Positions 24,594 to 31,897 of a DNA stretch of 35,184 nt are shown here, in pieces (the stretch's first letter is position 1; every line of letters begins with the position of its first letter). The stretch lies in NCBI GenBank assembly GCA_934088535.1, contig CAKOJC010000011.1, positions 1 to 35,184 of the forward strand. The letters run 5' to 3'. Source of the stretch: an uncultured Bacilli bacterium. GTDB lineage: Bacteria; Bacillota_I; Bacilli_A; RF39; UBA660. The notes beneath the pieces were generated by a model. The model was not told the origin of the DNA and ran no database searches. It saw only the letters and a list, made by a program, of their open reading frames with translations. The translations under genes were made by a program, and so were the position numbers.

Positions 24594-26312
24594 ATGAAAA
24601 GGATTTTAACATTAGGAATTTGTATGTTAGTACTTTTACCACTTACAGTAAATGCAACAGGTGGTGGTTTAAGAAAAAGTTCTATAAAAACATGTCCAAA
24701 TGGTGTCACATATGGAATGCACAGTGATGGTCATGGCGGAACTCATTGGCATGTGGCGGTGACAAACGGAAATAATTATTATGCTGATGGACAAGCAATT
24801 TATAGTGATCCATGTCCTGGCTATAACAAAAATGAGGGGACTGCTGGAGCAACGGATGGTAGCAGCAACTCTTCATCGAACAGTTCCGGAAACGATGGGA
24901 CAAGTAGCAATTATGGTAATAATTATTCAAACAATAATACACAAAATAACAGCCAAAAAGAAGTGGTTATAGAAAAAAGCAAAGATAATTCTATAAAAGA
25001 AGTATCTATAGATGATGAACAAATAACTGTTTCTGATAATATGAATTTTAAAACAGAAAAAAAACATGTTGACATTAAGATAAAAGCAAATTATTCAAAA
25101 GCGAAAGTTGAATTTGAAAATAAAGAATTATCACTGGGTGAAAATACAATTAATATAGTTGTTACTGCCGAAAATGGAGACAAAAAGAATTATACTTTAA
25201 CAATTAATAAAACTAAAGGCAAGGGAACAGCTACAATTAAAAAATTTGTATTAGGATCTAGTGAAGTTGAATTTGAAAACAACAAAGCTACCATAACTAA
25301 ATTAAAGAATGAAACATCCCTAGACTATTCATACGAGTTAAGTGATGCAAAGGCAAAACTAAAAATATATTTAAACGAAAAAGAGATTACAAAACTAGAA
25401 TCATTGAAAGAAAATGACAAGATAAAATTAATAGTTTTAGATGAAAATGATAATGAAAATATATATGAAATAATTATTACTGATTATCCTGCTATTGTTT
25501 CTACTATAATAGATATGTTAGCGATCATAATAACAGCAGGTATCTTTTTATCACCGATAGTTATTATATTGATTATTAAGAATAAAAAGAAGAATAAACA
25601 AAGTAATAATGTACAACCTGAACAATTAATTGATGATACAGTAAAAAAAGAAAATCAGAATAATAAAAACTATGAAACAGGATATGATAGTTACACTAAT
25701 AAAAAAATCAATGAGTTTAATAGCAAATATGATTTAACAACTATAGATGGAATAATGTCTATACCTATAACTGAAGCTCAAAAATATTCTGATGGTGGCG
25801 AAAGTGTTGTATATATGCCAGAACAAATACTTAGTAGAAAAGCTACAGAGTATAAAAATAATAAAAGCTATGATTTAGCAATAGCGTGTTTGAAAAAAGT
25901 AAACGAGTTGTATCCTCATTCTTTCTACGCATATACAAGAGATGACTATGAAAGATTAGTTGATATGATGATTTTAGCAGGGAGATTTGAAGATGCAAAA
26001 GTAGAACATAAAAATTTGAATAAATTACATGGTACACGAGTAGATGAATTGCATAATTTACAAAAGTTTGCTTCTGAAACAGGAACAGAAAGTGCTGAAG
26101 ACTATCAAAAACGAATAATTGACCCTTATATTGAAGAAGCACATGATAGAGAAGTCTATTATTGGTTATTGGAAAATATTCCACAAGTAGCACCAAAATC
26201 TTTTGGTGGATATAGAAGAATTAAAAATATGAATTCCACAAGTTTTAAACAAATAGTTGAGGAAATAGAAAAAAGAGGTTATAAAATAGAAGAAATAAGA
26301 TTTTGGATGTAG
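24594..26312 (+). CDS. Secreted/membrane YHYH - Cadherin-like - TPR protein (element cargo)
   Basis: 572 residues. ATG at 24594, after AGAGGTG and TATAAT (24569-24574). A signal peptide (1-21, ends VNA) leads to a His-rich YHYH-type module (34-75: YGMHSDGHGGTHWHV, flanked by C34 and C74) and a low-complexity Ser/Asn/Gly linker (80-125). Two Cadherin-like beta-sandwich domains follow (about 130-206 with YTLTINK; 210-296), then one membrane span (301-329) and a charged cytoplasmic part with TPR-like helices (413-480) and a C-terminal PKSFGGYRRIKNMNS motif. Histidines and cysteines outside suggest metal or peptide binding. It is the only intact gene between the two secA tails. Function unknown; a surface receptor or envelope signal protein is inference. 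Confidence 0.78.
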   Translation: MKRILTLGICMLVLLPLTVNATGGGLRKSSIKTCPNGVTYGMHSDGHGGTHWHVAVTNGNNYYADGQAIYSDPCPGYNKNEGTAGATDGSSNSSSNSSGNDGTSSNYGNNYSNNNTQNNSQKEVVIEKSKDNSIKEVSIDDEQITVSDNMNFKTEKKHVDIKIKANYSKAKVEFENKELSLGENTINIVVTAENGDKKNYTLTINKTKGKGTATIKKFVLGSSEVEFENNKATITKLKNETSLDYSYELSDAKAKLKIYLNEKEITKLESLKENDKIKLIVLDENDNENIYEIIITDYPAIVSTIIDMLAIIITAGIFLSPIVIILIIKNKKKNKQSNNVQPEQLIDDTVKKENQNNKNYETGYDSYTNKKINEFNSKYDLTTIDGIMSIPITEAQKYSDGGESVVYMPEQILSRKATEYKNNKSYDLAIACLKKVNELYPHSFYAYTRDDYERLVDMMILAGRFEDAKVEHKNLNKLHGTRVDELHNLQKFASETGTESAEDYQKRIIDPYIEEAHDREVYYWLLENIPQVAPKSFGGYRRIKNMNSTSFKQIVEEIEKRGYKIEEIRFWM

Positions 26313-26371
26313 TTAAATTACAAAATGTTATTCTTGCCTAAAAATTGTAATTTATTAAAATTCGTTATTTT

Positions 26372-26392
26372 TTAGATAAGTTTTTAGATAAG
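26372..26392 (+). repeat. TTAGATAAG direct-repeat pair (right inner)
   Basis: TTAGATAAG at 26372-26380 and 26384-26392, period 12, 60 bases after the cargo gene stop. Confidence 0.6.
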
Positions 26393-26410
26393 TTCTACTA
26401 GGTTTGCCGA

Positions 26411-26490
26411 GTGCTACGGAGTGCTCTGGGGTGCAGCCAAATGCCAAAATAACTAGCCAAGTGCTCCCAAAAGCTACCAAAATCCCCAAT
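26411..26490 (+). repeat. Array of about eight degenerate 10-bp units
   Basis: Units such as GTGCTACGGA, GTGCTCTGGG, GTGCAGCCAA, ATGCCAAAAT, GTGCTCCCAA and AAGCTACCAA follow one another in phase, with a rough consensus RTGCTACCAA. The block is about 50 percent GC in a region near 25 percent. It ends eight bases before the orphan SecA tail, so it lies at the right edge of the element. Confidence 0.5.
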
Positions 26491-26498
26491 ACAAAAGG

Positions 26499-26543
26499 CC
26501 TTGTGGGTCTGGTAAGAAATACAAGAATTGCTGTGGAAAATAA
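26499..26543 (+). pseudogene. secA: Orphan SEC-C tail of secA
   Basis: Fifteen codons reading PCGSGKKYKNCCGK and TAA, with no start. The upstream codons do not continue SecA, so the similarity begins sharply at the first Pro codon, which should lie near the crossover point. It is probably the previous 3' end of secA displaced by integration. Confidence 0.75.
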
Positions 26544-26544
26544 G

Positions 26545-26583
26545 CTCGTAAAGCCTTATAAATAAAGGACTTGCGAGTTTTTT
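26545..26583 (+). terminator. Second copy of the secA terminator hairpin
   Basis: CTCGT/GCGAG stem followed by six T, collinear with 24316-24353 at about seven in ten bases. Confidence 0.65.
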
Positions 26584-26625
26584 GCTACTTACATTTTTAG
26601 GCAATTTTAATCTCAAAAAAGTCGT

Positions 26626-26645
26626 TTAGATAACTTTTAGATAAG
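26626..26645 (+). repeat. TTAGATAAG-type direct-repeat pair (right outer)
   Basis: TTAGATAAC (26626-26634) and TTAGATAAG (26637-26645), period 11, 83 bases after the orphan tail stop, as on the left. Confidence 0.65.
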
Positions 26646-26709
26646 CATTTTTAGCCAAATCAACACTAAAAAAGGAGTATAAGATATAATAATGAATGAA
26701 GTGATTTAG

Positions 26710-26877
26710 ATGGAAAATTGGAAAGATCTGCTATAAACTTTTATTAGTTTAATAATGGGATTTTTAGGTAGTATTACTTTTCTTCTCTTTGATGTTACTA
26801 AATATAGTATCTATTATTTAACTGAAACATATCAAATTAGAATAAATGTGGATGGTAAAAAAGAAAAATTATACTAG
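26710..26877 (+). pseudogene. Broken small membrane protein gene
   Basis: One frame reads MENWKDLL, a TAA stop, then TFISLIMGFLGSITFLLFDV and a polar tail ending KEKLY. A 55-codon membrane peptide is thus cut by a nonsense codon at position 9. AAAAGGAG at 26669-26676 is too far upstream to rescue an inner start, and no ribosome site precedes the inner ATG at 26755. Family not recognised. Confidence 0.45.
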
Positions 26878-26887
26878 AGAAGGGTAT

Positions 26888-27079
26888 ATGGTTTTGGAAA
26901 AAGAAATATCTGGAAATTTATGTAAAATTATTGAAGATTTTGATCCTAAATTTAAAAGTAGAAGTAAGATAGTAGGATGGGATGAAGATTTAGAAGATGA
27001 TTGGTCACATAGTGATGAACTTTGTATTTCTATGTATGATTTATTCTTTAGTATTAATGACTATTATAATAATAATTGA
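26888..27079 (+). CDS. Small acidic hypothetical protein, 63 residues
   Basis: Starts MVLEKEISGNLCKIIEDFD; very acidic middle (WDEDLEDDWSHSDEL) and ends DYYNNN. An ATG at 26846 is also in frame but lies within the preceding pseudogene; GAAGGG just before 26888 favours the later start, though its spacing is short. No known family. It could be a gene remnant. Confidence 0.4.
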   Translation: MVLEKEISGNLCKIIEDFDPKFKSRSKIVGWDEDLEDDWSHSDELCISMYDLFFSINDYYNNN

Positions 27080-27145
27080 ATTACTATGTTACTCTTTTAT
27101 TATGGTATGTATGATGTTAAAATAGAAATATGGTTGGTGATTTAT

Positions 27146-28171
27146 ATGAACAATGAAGAATTATTTAAGAAGATAGAGAATGAATTATTTAATGGAAGAG
27201 ATAGTGAGATAGATTATAGTATTAATGGAATAAAATATAGAATTAAATTTATTTCTTATGATCATGAAAATGGTATTAATATTCCTAGTATTGTGGCTAT
27301 TCCTTTAGTTGAAAGTGTTTCTAAAAATATAATTTTTGAAGCTAATAATATGGAAAGTGAAAAAAGTAGTGATATATTAGAACAAGGCATAAATACTTTA
27401 GGAAGACTTTCAATTTTAACTTATGAAGAACCTGGAGTTATCATGGTTCCTTTGATTCCTAGTTATAAGAATTATCCTTATTTACAACAGTTATCAAGAG
27501 AATGCTTTGATTTGCCTAAGAATGATTCGTCATATAGAGTTGATGAACAAATAGTTAGAATGATTGATAAAACTAAAGATATGGTTTCGAGCGAGTTTGG
27601 GGTTAGCCTTAGTGATAAGATATTTTTAAATGGTTACTCTAGTTCTGGAGTGTTTGCTCAAAGATTTTCGTTATTACATCCTGAAGTAATTGATGCTGTT
27701 TGTATTGGTGGAGCTAGTGGAAGTATACCAGTTCCAAGTGATGATTTAAATTATCCACTTGGAGTAAAAGATTATGAAGAGTTGACGGGTAAGAAGTTTA
27801 ATTTTGAACAATATAAAGATATTAAATTTAGATATTATGTTGGTGAATATGAAACAGTTAAAAAGTCTAATAGTAGATGTGATGAAGATGGACGTAATGC
27901 TCCTATGCATGACATGAGTTATTTCGCTAGAAGTGTTCCAGTCGAAGTTGGTAAAAAACAAAGAGAGTTATTTGGAAAAGATATGTTTGAGAGAGCTAAT
28001 AGAGCAATTCAAGTATTAAAAAGTTTAGGATTAAATATAGAACATCATATAATTAAAGGTAGAGGTCATAATAATTATAGTGATGTAGTTGGTGTTAATG
28101 AACTAGGAGATAGATTTATAACTGACTCATATAGAGAATATATTGAAGAAAATAAAAATAAGGAAATGTAA
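27146..28171 (+). CDS. Alpha/beta-hydrolase (esterase-like)
   Basis: 341 residues. ATG at 27146 after GGTTGGTGA; the upstream in-frame extension to 27086 has no ribosome site. The nucleophile elbow is LNGYSSSG (161-168), followed by VFAQRFSLLHPEVIDAVCIGG, a typical strand-helix-strand of carbohydrate- or feruloyl-esterase-like hydrolases, and a late histidine in KGRGHNNYSD (H308). A catalytic Asp cannot be assigned with certainty. No signal peptide, so it acts in the cytoplasm. Substrate unknown. Eight bases separate it from the nucleotidyltransferase-like gene, suggesting one transcript. Confidence 0.78.
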   Translation: MNNEELFKKIENELFNGRDSEIDYSINGIKYRIKFISYDHENGINIPSIVAIPLVESVSKNIIFEANNMESEKSSDILEQGINTLGRLSILTYEEPGVIMVPLIPSYKNYPYLQQLSRECFDLPKNDSSYRVDEQIVRMIDKTKDMVSSEFGVSLSDKIFLNGYSSSGVFAQRFSLLHPEVIDAVCIGGASGSIPVPSDDLNYPLGVKDYEELTGKKFNFEQYKDIKFRYYVGEYETVKKSNSRCDEDGRNAPMHDMSYFARSVPVEVGKKQRELFGKDMFERANRAIQVLKSLGLNIEHHIIKGRGHNNYSDVVGVNELGDRFITDSYREYIEENKNKEM

Positions 28172-28178
28172 AGGTATT

Positions 28179-28955
28179 ATGATAGACAGAAATTATATTA
28201 TTGATTATATAAAGAAGTATGTTATAGATAAAGATTATGTTTATGCGATGTGGTTAGAAGGAGCAGATGGTTTAAGAGAAGTAGATGAATACTCTGATTT
28301 AGATTTTTGGTTTGATGTAGAAGATGATAAAAGAGATAATTTTATAGATGATCTAGTTAATCATTTATCATTAATAAGTAAGATTGACTCTAGGGTAAAT
28401 AGTGTTACTCCTGATATATATCAAAGTAATATTCATCTTGAAAATACAAGTGAATATTTGACTATTGATTTAGCTGCTCAAAATGATTCTCGTGATAGAA
28501 AGGATACTTGTTTTATTAATGGAAGTATTACTGAAGTACCAAAAATAATATTTGATAGAAAGAATATTATTACATTTAAAGATCAGGATGATATTAATTT
28601 AAATGAATTATATGAAGTTTTTAAAGAAAAGAAAAATAGAATATTACAGTATTCAAGAGTTACTAAATATATTAAAAGAGAACAATATTTAGAATGTTTT
28701 ATGGAATATGAAAAGCAAATATTAAGACCTATAACTATGATATGTAGAATTCTATATACACCATATATTTATGATTATGAATTATGTCATATAACAAGGC
28801 ATATTCCTGAAGATGAAGTAAAAGATTTAGAAAAGTTATATAAAATTAGTTCTTTTGATGATATAGAAAACAATATTAATTTTGCATTAGATAAATTAAA
28901 AGAATATGAAGAAAAGTTAATGAATGGAATTTTTAATAAAGAGAATGAATTATAA
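28179..28955 (+). CDS. Nucleotidyltransferase-fold protein
   Basis: 258 residues from ATG 28179 (AAAGGTATT upstream). The segment MWLEGADGLREVDEYSDLDF carries the G...D-x-D metal-binding signature of the polymerase-beta-like nucleotidyltransferases (D40, D42), as in aminoglycoside nucleotidyltransferase-like and related proteins. A third acidic residue may be in YLTIDLAAQ. The C-terminal helical half (about 150-258) could bind the substrate. Substrate unknown; antibiotic modification is only one option. Shares its transcript with the hydrolase and ends at a bidirectional terminator. Confidence 0.72.
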   Translation: MIDRNYIIDYIKKYVIDKDYVYAMWLEGADGLREVDEYSDLDFWFDVEDDKRDNFIDDLVNHLSLISKIDSRVNSVTPDIYQSNIHLENTSEYLTIDLAAQNDSRDRKDTCFINGSITEVPKIIFDRKNIITFKDQDDINLNELYEVFKEKKNRILQYSRVTKYIKREQYLECFMEYEKQILRPITMICRILYTPYIYDYELCHITRHIPEDEVKDLEKLYKISSFDDIENNINFALDKLKEYEEKLMNGIFNKENEL

Positions 28956-28958
28956 AAC

Positions 28959-28989
28959 AAAAGACTTACATTTTTGATGTAAGTCTTTT
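28959..28989. terminator. Bidirectional terminator between converging genes
   Basis: A 12-base perfect stem AAAAGACTTACA/TGTAAGTCTTTT; serves the rightward nucleotidyltransferase gene and the leftward ABC operon. Confidence 0.9.
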
Positions 28990-28991
28990 TA

Positions 28992-29768
28992 CTAACTACC
29001 TGCGCTAGTGTATTTATTTATACCAACTTTAAATGATATAAAGGCAGGTATTAGATAAAGTAAAACTATTAATGGTGAGAAAGCATATATTACTTTAGTA
29101 CTTTTGCCTAGTAAATATAAAAGTGGGTAATAGTTTACAAAGGCATAAGGTATGATAAAAGTAAAAAATAATAATATTCCTTTCTTATAGATTCCCATTG
29201 GATACTTAGCTATATTTTTTCCACCGTCAGTGAATAGATTTCTTATTTCTAGAGCTTGAACTGTTATAAAACAGTAAGATGCCATAAGTAGAAATATTGA
29301 GAAAAATATAACTATTGAACTTATAAACATTAATATAATACATATAATTCTTGATAAATTCCAGTTGATATTTAAATTATTTATTGCGATTATAAATACT
29401 ACTAGAGATTGGATAACTCTTGATAATTTAACGAAGTCTATACTAGAACATAATACTTGAAGTAATATGTTTCTTGGCCTTAGAAGTAGTCTATCAAAAC
29501 TACCATCTATTATTAGATTGTCAAATGTATCTACGCCTCTTGCTAAAAATTCATTTATTGAATAACCAAATTGTATTATTGAAAAAGTTAATAATACTTC
29601 ATATACTGTAAATCCTTTTATATTACTGAATTTATTAAATAAAGCTATTATTATAAAATAATATGTAAAGAAAACTAAGAATTGAGATATGAATGCTAGT
29701 ATAAATGATGTTTTATATTCTAAGGTACTTTTTAAATGCATTTTTATTGATTCTATATAGTATTTCAT
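28992..29768 (-). CDS. ABC-2 type permease subunit (second)
   Basis: 258 residues with about six membrane spans. The block GVDTFDNLIIDGSFDRLLLRPRN between spans 2 and 3 is typical of the ABC-2 permeases of PF06182 type, which occur as two unequal permeases with one ATPase. Probably an exporter of a lipid, peptide or antibiotic, substrate unknown. Follows the first permease by one base; AAGGAGG precedes its ATG. Confidence 0.85.
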   Translation of the reverse strand: MKYYIESIKMHLKSTLEYKTSFILAFISQFLVFFTYYFIIIALFNKFSNIKGFTVYEVLLTFSIIQFGYSINEFLARGVDTFDNLIIDGSFDRLLLRPRNILLQVLCSSIDFVKLSRVIQSLVVFIIAINNLNINWNLSRIICIILMFISSIVIFFSIFLLMASYCFITVQALEIRNLFTDGGKNIAKYPMGIYKKGILLFFTFIIPYAFVNYYPLLYLLGKSTKVIYAFSPLIVLLYLIPAFISFKVGINKYTSAGS

Positions 29769-29769
29769 A

Positions 29770-30576
29770 TTAACCTCCTTGTATACTAGCTTTCTTTAAT
29801 GCTTTGTTTGATAGTATTAGTCCTAGTATTAGGATTATTATTAGCCATATTAATCCATATGAAGTGTTAATTAGTGAATCTTTTATACTTAAAGTACCTG
29901 AATAAATATTAAATGGTAAATCACATATATATCTAAATGGAAGTATGTAAGCAATTGTTTTTAAAAAATTAGGAAAGAATGCTAATGGTATTTCTCCTCC
30001 TGCGAATATTTCACCAACTACCATTAGAATAGTCATAATACCTTTTTCATCTAGAGTAAAGAATACTATTAAATGAAATATCATTGCAATAGCTGTTACT
30101 AATAAACTAGATATTAATAAAGATATTATGAATAAAATAAATGTTTCTATATTTGGGGGTAGAGTCATATTATATGGTTCTGGTAAAATAGATGCTATTA
30201 ATAATACAGGTAAAAATCTTAATGTTACGTTAGCTATTCTTTGACCATAAGTAGTAAAATACCATTTAAAATAGAAGTTAACTGGTCTACATAATTCGTA
30301 TGCTACATTACCATTTTTAATCATAGATAATAAATCTTTATCTTTTATCCAAATATAAGTTAATGAGAAAAATGCTTGATTTAGCCATATATAATTAACT
30401 AATGCTTTTAAATTCATAGGGTAAGTATTCATAGTATTTGATTCATAGAATGCAACATATACTAGAATATAAACAAATCCAAAGAATAATTGGGTTGCTA
30501 TGCCTGATAGGGCAGCTGCTTTATATTGAATAGCACTAATTAATTTAATTTTAAAAAGAGAATAATATAATTTCAA
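29770..30576 (-). CDS. ABC-2 type permease subunit (first)
   Basis: 268 residues with about six spans; WLNQAFFSLTYIWIKDKDLLSMIKNGNVAYELCRPVNFYFKW (shown as the family pattern of a G-x-(V/I)-xYEL-xRP motif) marks the same permease family as its neighbour. Overlaps the ATPase stop by four bases, so the three subunits are translationally coupled. It should pair with the second permease to form the transmembrane channel. Confidence 0.85.
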   Translation of the reverse strand: MKLYYSLFKIKLISAIQYKAAALSGIATQLFFGFVYILVYVAFYESNTMNTYPMNLKALVNYIWLNQAFFSLTYIWIKDKDLLSMIKNGNVAYELCRPVNFYFKWYFTTYGQRIANVTLRFLPVLLIASILPEPYNMTLPPNIETFILFIISLLISSLLVTAIAMIFHLIVFFTLDEKGIMTILMVVGEIFAGGEIPLAFFPNFLKTIAYILPFRYICDLPFNIYSGTLSIKDSLINTSYGLIWLIIILILGLILSNKALKKASIQGG

Positions 30577-31559
30577 ATTTGAAATTCCTTATATAACTTT
30601 ATAATTATATTATCAATATTCTCATTATTAACTTCTATATCATTTATAGTTATTTTTGATGTTAAATAATTAATAAATTCTGATACAGTTATTTCATTCA
30701 TATTTAGTTCAAATGAATAATGATTCTTATCTACTTTTTTATATGATGTTATACCTTTTTTATGAATTTGTTTTATCTTATCTTTGGTATTAACTATTAT
30801 AGTTTTAGTATTGGCATATTTCTCTTTTATATAGTTAAGAGAACCATCATATAGAATTTGTCCTTTTCCGATTAGGATTATTCTTTTAGCTAATGCTTCA
30901 ATATCATTCATATCGTGCGTTGTTAAAATTATAGTTGTTTTCTTTTCTTTATTTAATTTCTTTATAAAATCTCTTACTATTTCTTTTGATATTGCATCTA
31001 GTCCTATAGTAGGTTCATCTAGAAATAGTATGGATGGATTGTGAATTAATGAAGCAGCTATTTCACAGCGCATCCTTTGACCTAAACTAAGATTCCTTAC
31101 AGGTATATGAATTACTTCTTCAATATTTAGTAGTTTTACAAGTTCATTTTTTGTTTTTTGATACTCTTTATCATCTATTTTATAAATTTCTTTTAATAGA
31201 TCAAAAGTATCTTCAGCAGGGATATCCCACCATAATTGGCTTCTTTGTCCGAATACTACACCTATGTTTTTGACGTATTTTTCTCTATCAATCCATGGAG
31301 TTAGTCCGCTTATTTTACATTCTCCACTATCAGGTTTAAGTATTCCACTAAGTACCTTTATGGTTGTGCTTTTACCAGCACCATTAGGTCCAATGTAACC
31401 AACAATTTCACCTTTTTCAATTTGAAATGATATATCTTTTATGGCATCAATATAGATATAATTTCTTTTGAAAAATGATTTTAAAGCTGCTTTAAGTCCA
31501 CTTTTTCTTTTAGTAACTTTAAATGTTTTACTTATGTGTTTAACATTGATGAATGACAT
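30573..31559 (-). CDS. ABC transporter ATPase
   Basis: 328 residues from ATG 31559 (MSFINVKHISKTF); GGAGAG lies nine bases upstream, whereas the in-frame TTG at 31586 has none. Walker A GPNGAGKS (57-64), Q-loop FGQRSQLWW, signature LSLGQ (157-161), Walker B ILFLDE (177-182), switch H215 in TTHDM. The long N-terminal insertion (LKAALKSFFKRNYIYIDAI) and C-terminal extension (about 240-328) are usual in ATPases paired with PF06182 permeases. First gene of the exporter operon, preceded by a leader with a possible attenuator. Confidence 0.9.
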   Translation of the reverse strand: MSFINVKHISKTFKVTKRKSGLKAALKSFFKRNYIYIDAIKDISFQIEKGEIVGYIGPNGAGKSTTIKVLSGILKPDSGECKISGLTPWIDREKYVKNIGVVFGQRSQLWWDIPAEDTFDLLKEIYKIDDKEYQKTKNELVKLLNIEEVIHIPVRNLSLGQRMRCEIAASLIHNPSILFLDEPTIGLDAISKEIVRDFIKKLNKEKKTTIILTTHDMNDIEALAKRIILIGKGQILYDGSLNYIKEKYANTKTIIVNTKDKIKQIHKKGITSYKKVDKNHYSFELNMNEITVSEFINYLTSKITINDIEVNNENIDNIIIKLYKEFQI

Positions 31560-31584
31560 TATTCTTTTCTCTCCTTTCTTACGC

Positions 31585-31617
31585 AAAAAAAATACACATT
31601 TTTTGTATTTAATGTGT
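31585..31617 (-). promoter_or_regulatory. Candidate attenuator in the ABC operon leader
   Basis: On the minus strand ACACATT/AATGTGT (31617-31611 with 31600-31594) is followed by A and eight T. A competing stem AAATACA/TGTATTT (31610-31604 with 31596-31590) overlaps it. The gene upstream is divergent, so no terminator is needed here for it. Only three G:C pairs, so weak. Confidence 0.4.
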
Positions 31618-31897
31618 GTAATCTAATGAGTAAGCCTAATTTTTTGTACATAAAAAACGTGTAAAATTTTTGCAAATGTCGAATTAAGAATAACATATAT
31701 ATTTGTGTAATGCAAGAATTATTTTAATTATATATATATTATTTTGTTGAAAGTTATGAATATTTAATTAGAATTAATAATTTGTTTACAGTTTATGCGT
31801 TAAATATGTTTTCTAATATTATTTTTTAAATATTATTATGGTAATATAAAAGTATAGATGGAAAGTCATTAATTTTTTAGAATAGGAGTGTGTATTA
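31618..31897. other. AT-rich divergent regulatory gap
   Basis: About 280 bases between the leftward ABC operon and the rightward TPR gene, with no gene. It must hold both promoters: possible minus-strand TTGCAA...TATGTA upstream of the attenuator, and plus-strand TATAAA near 31846. Nothing else is clear. Confidence 0.5.

Larger units (their letters stand above)
24270..26543 (+). mobile_element. Putative small integrative element in the 3' end of secA (about 2.2 kb, no integrase)
   Basis: Bounded by two copies of the SecA tail: 24270-24314 in secA and 26499-26543 as an orphan. The 45-base copies match at 31 positions, yet 12 of 14 residues are the same, so most changes are silent. Similarity goes on through the terminator to a pair of TTAGATAAG repeats, exactly 83 bases after each stop. 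Between them lie a second inverted repeat pair, a palindrome, one cargo gene (24594-26312), another repeat pair and a decamer array. This is how tyrosine-integrase elements that target a gene 3' end look. No recombinase is encoded, so it would be a relic or mobilised in trans. Confidence 0.6.

Noticed and set aside
26398..26616. 72-residue minus-strand frame over the decamer array and SEC-C tail
   Set aside because: It runs antisense to the recognisable SecA tail and terminator hairpin and has no ribosome site or known family.
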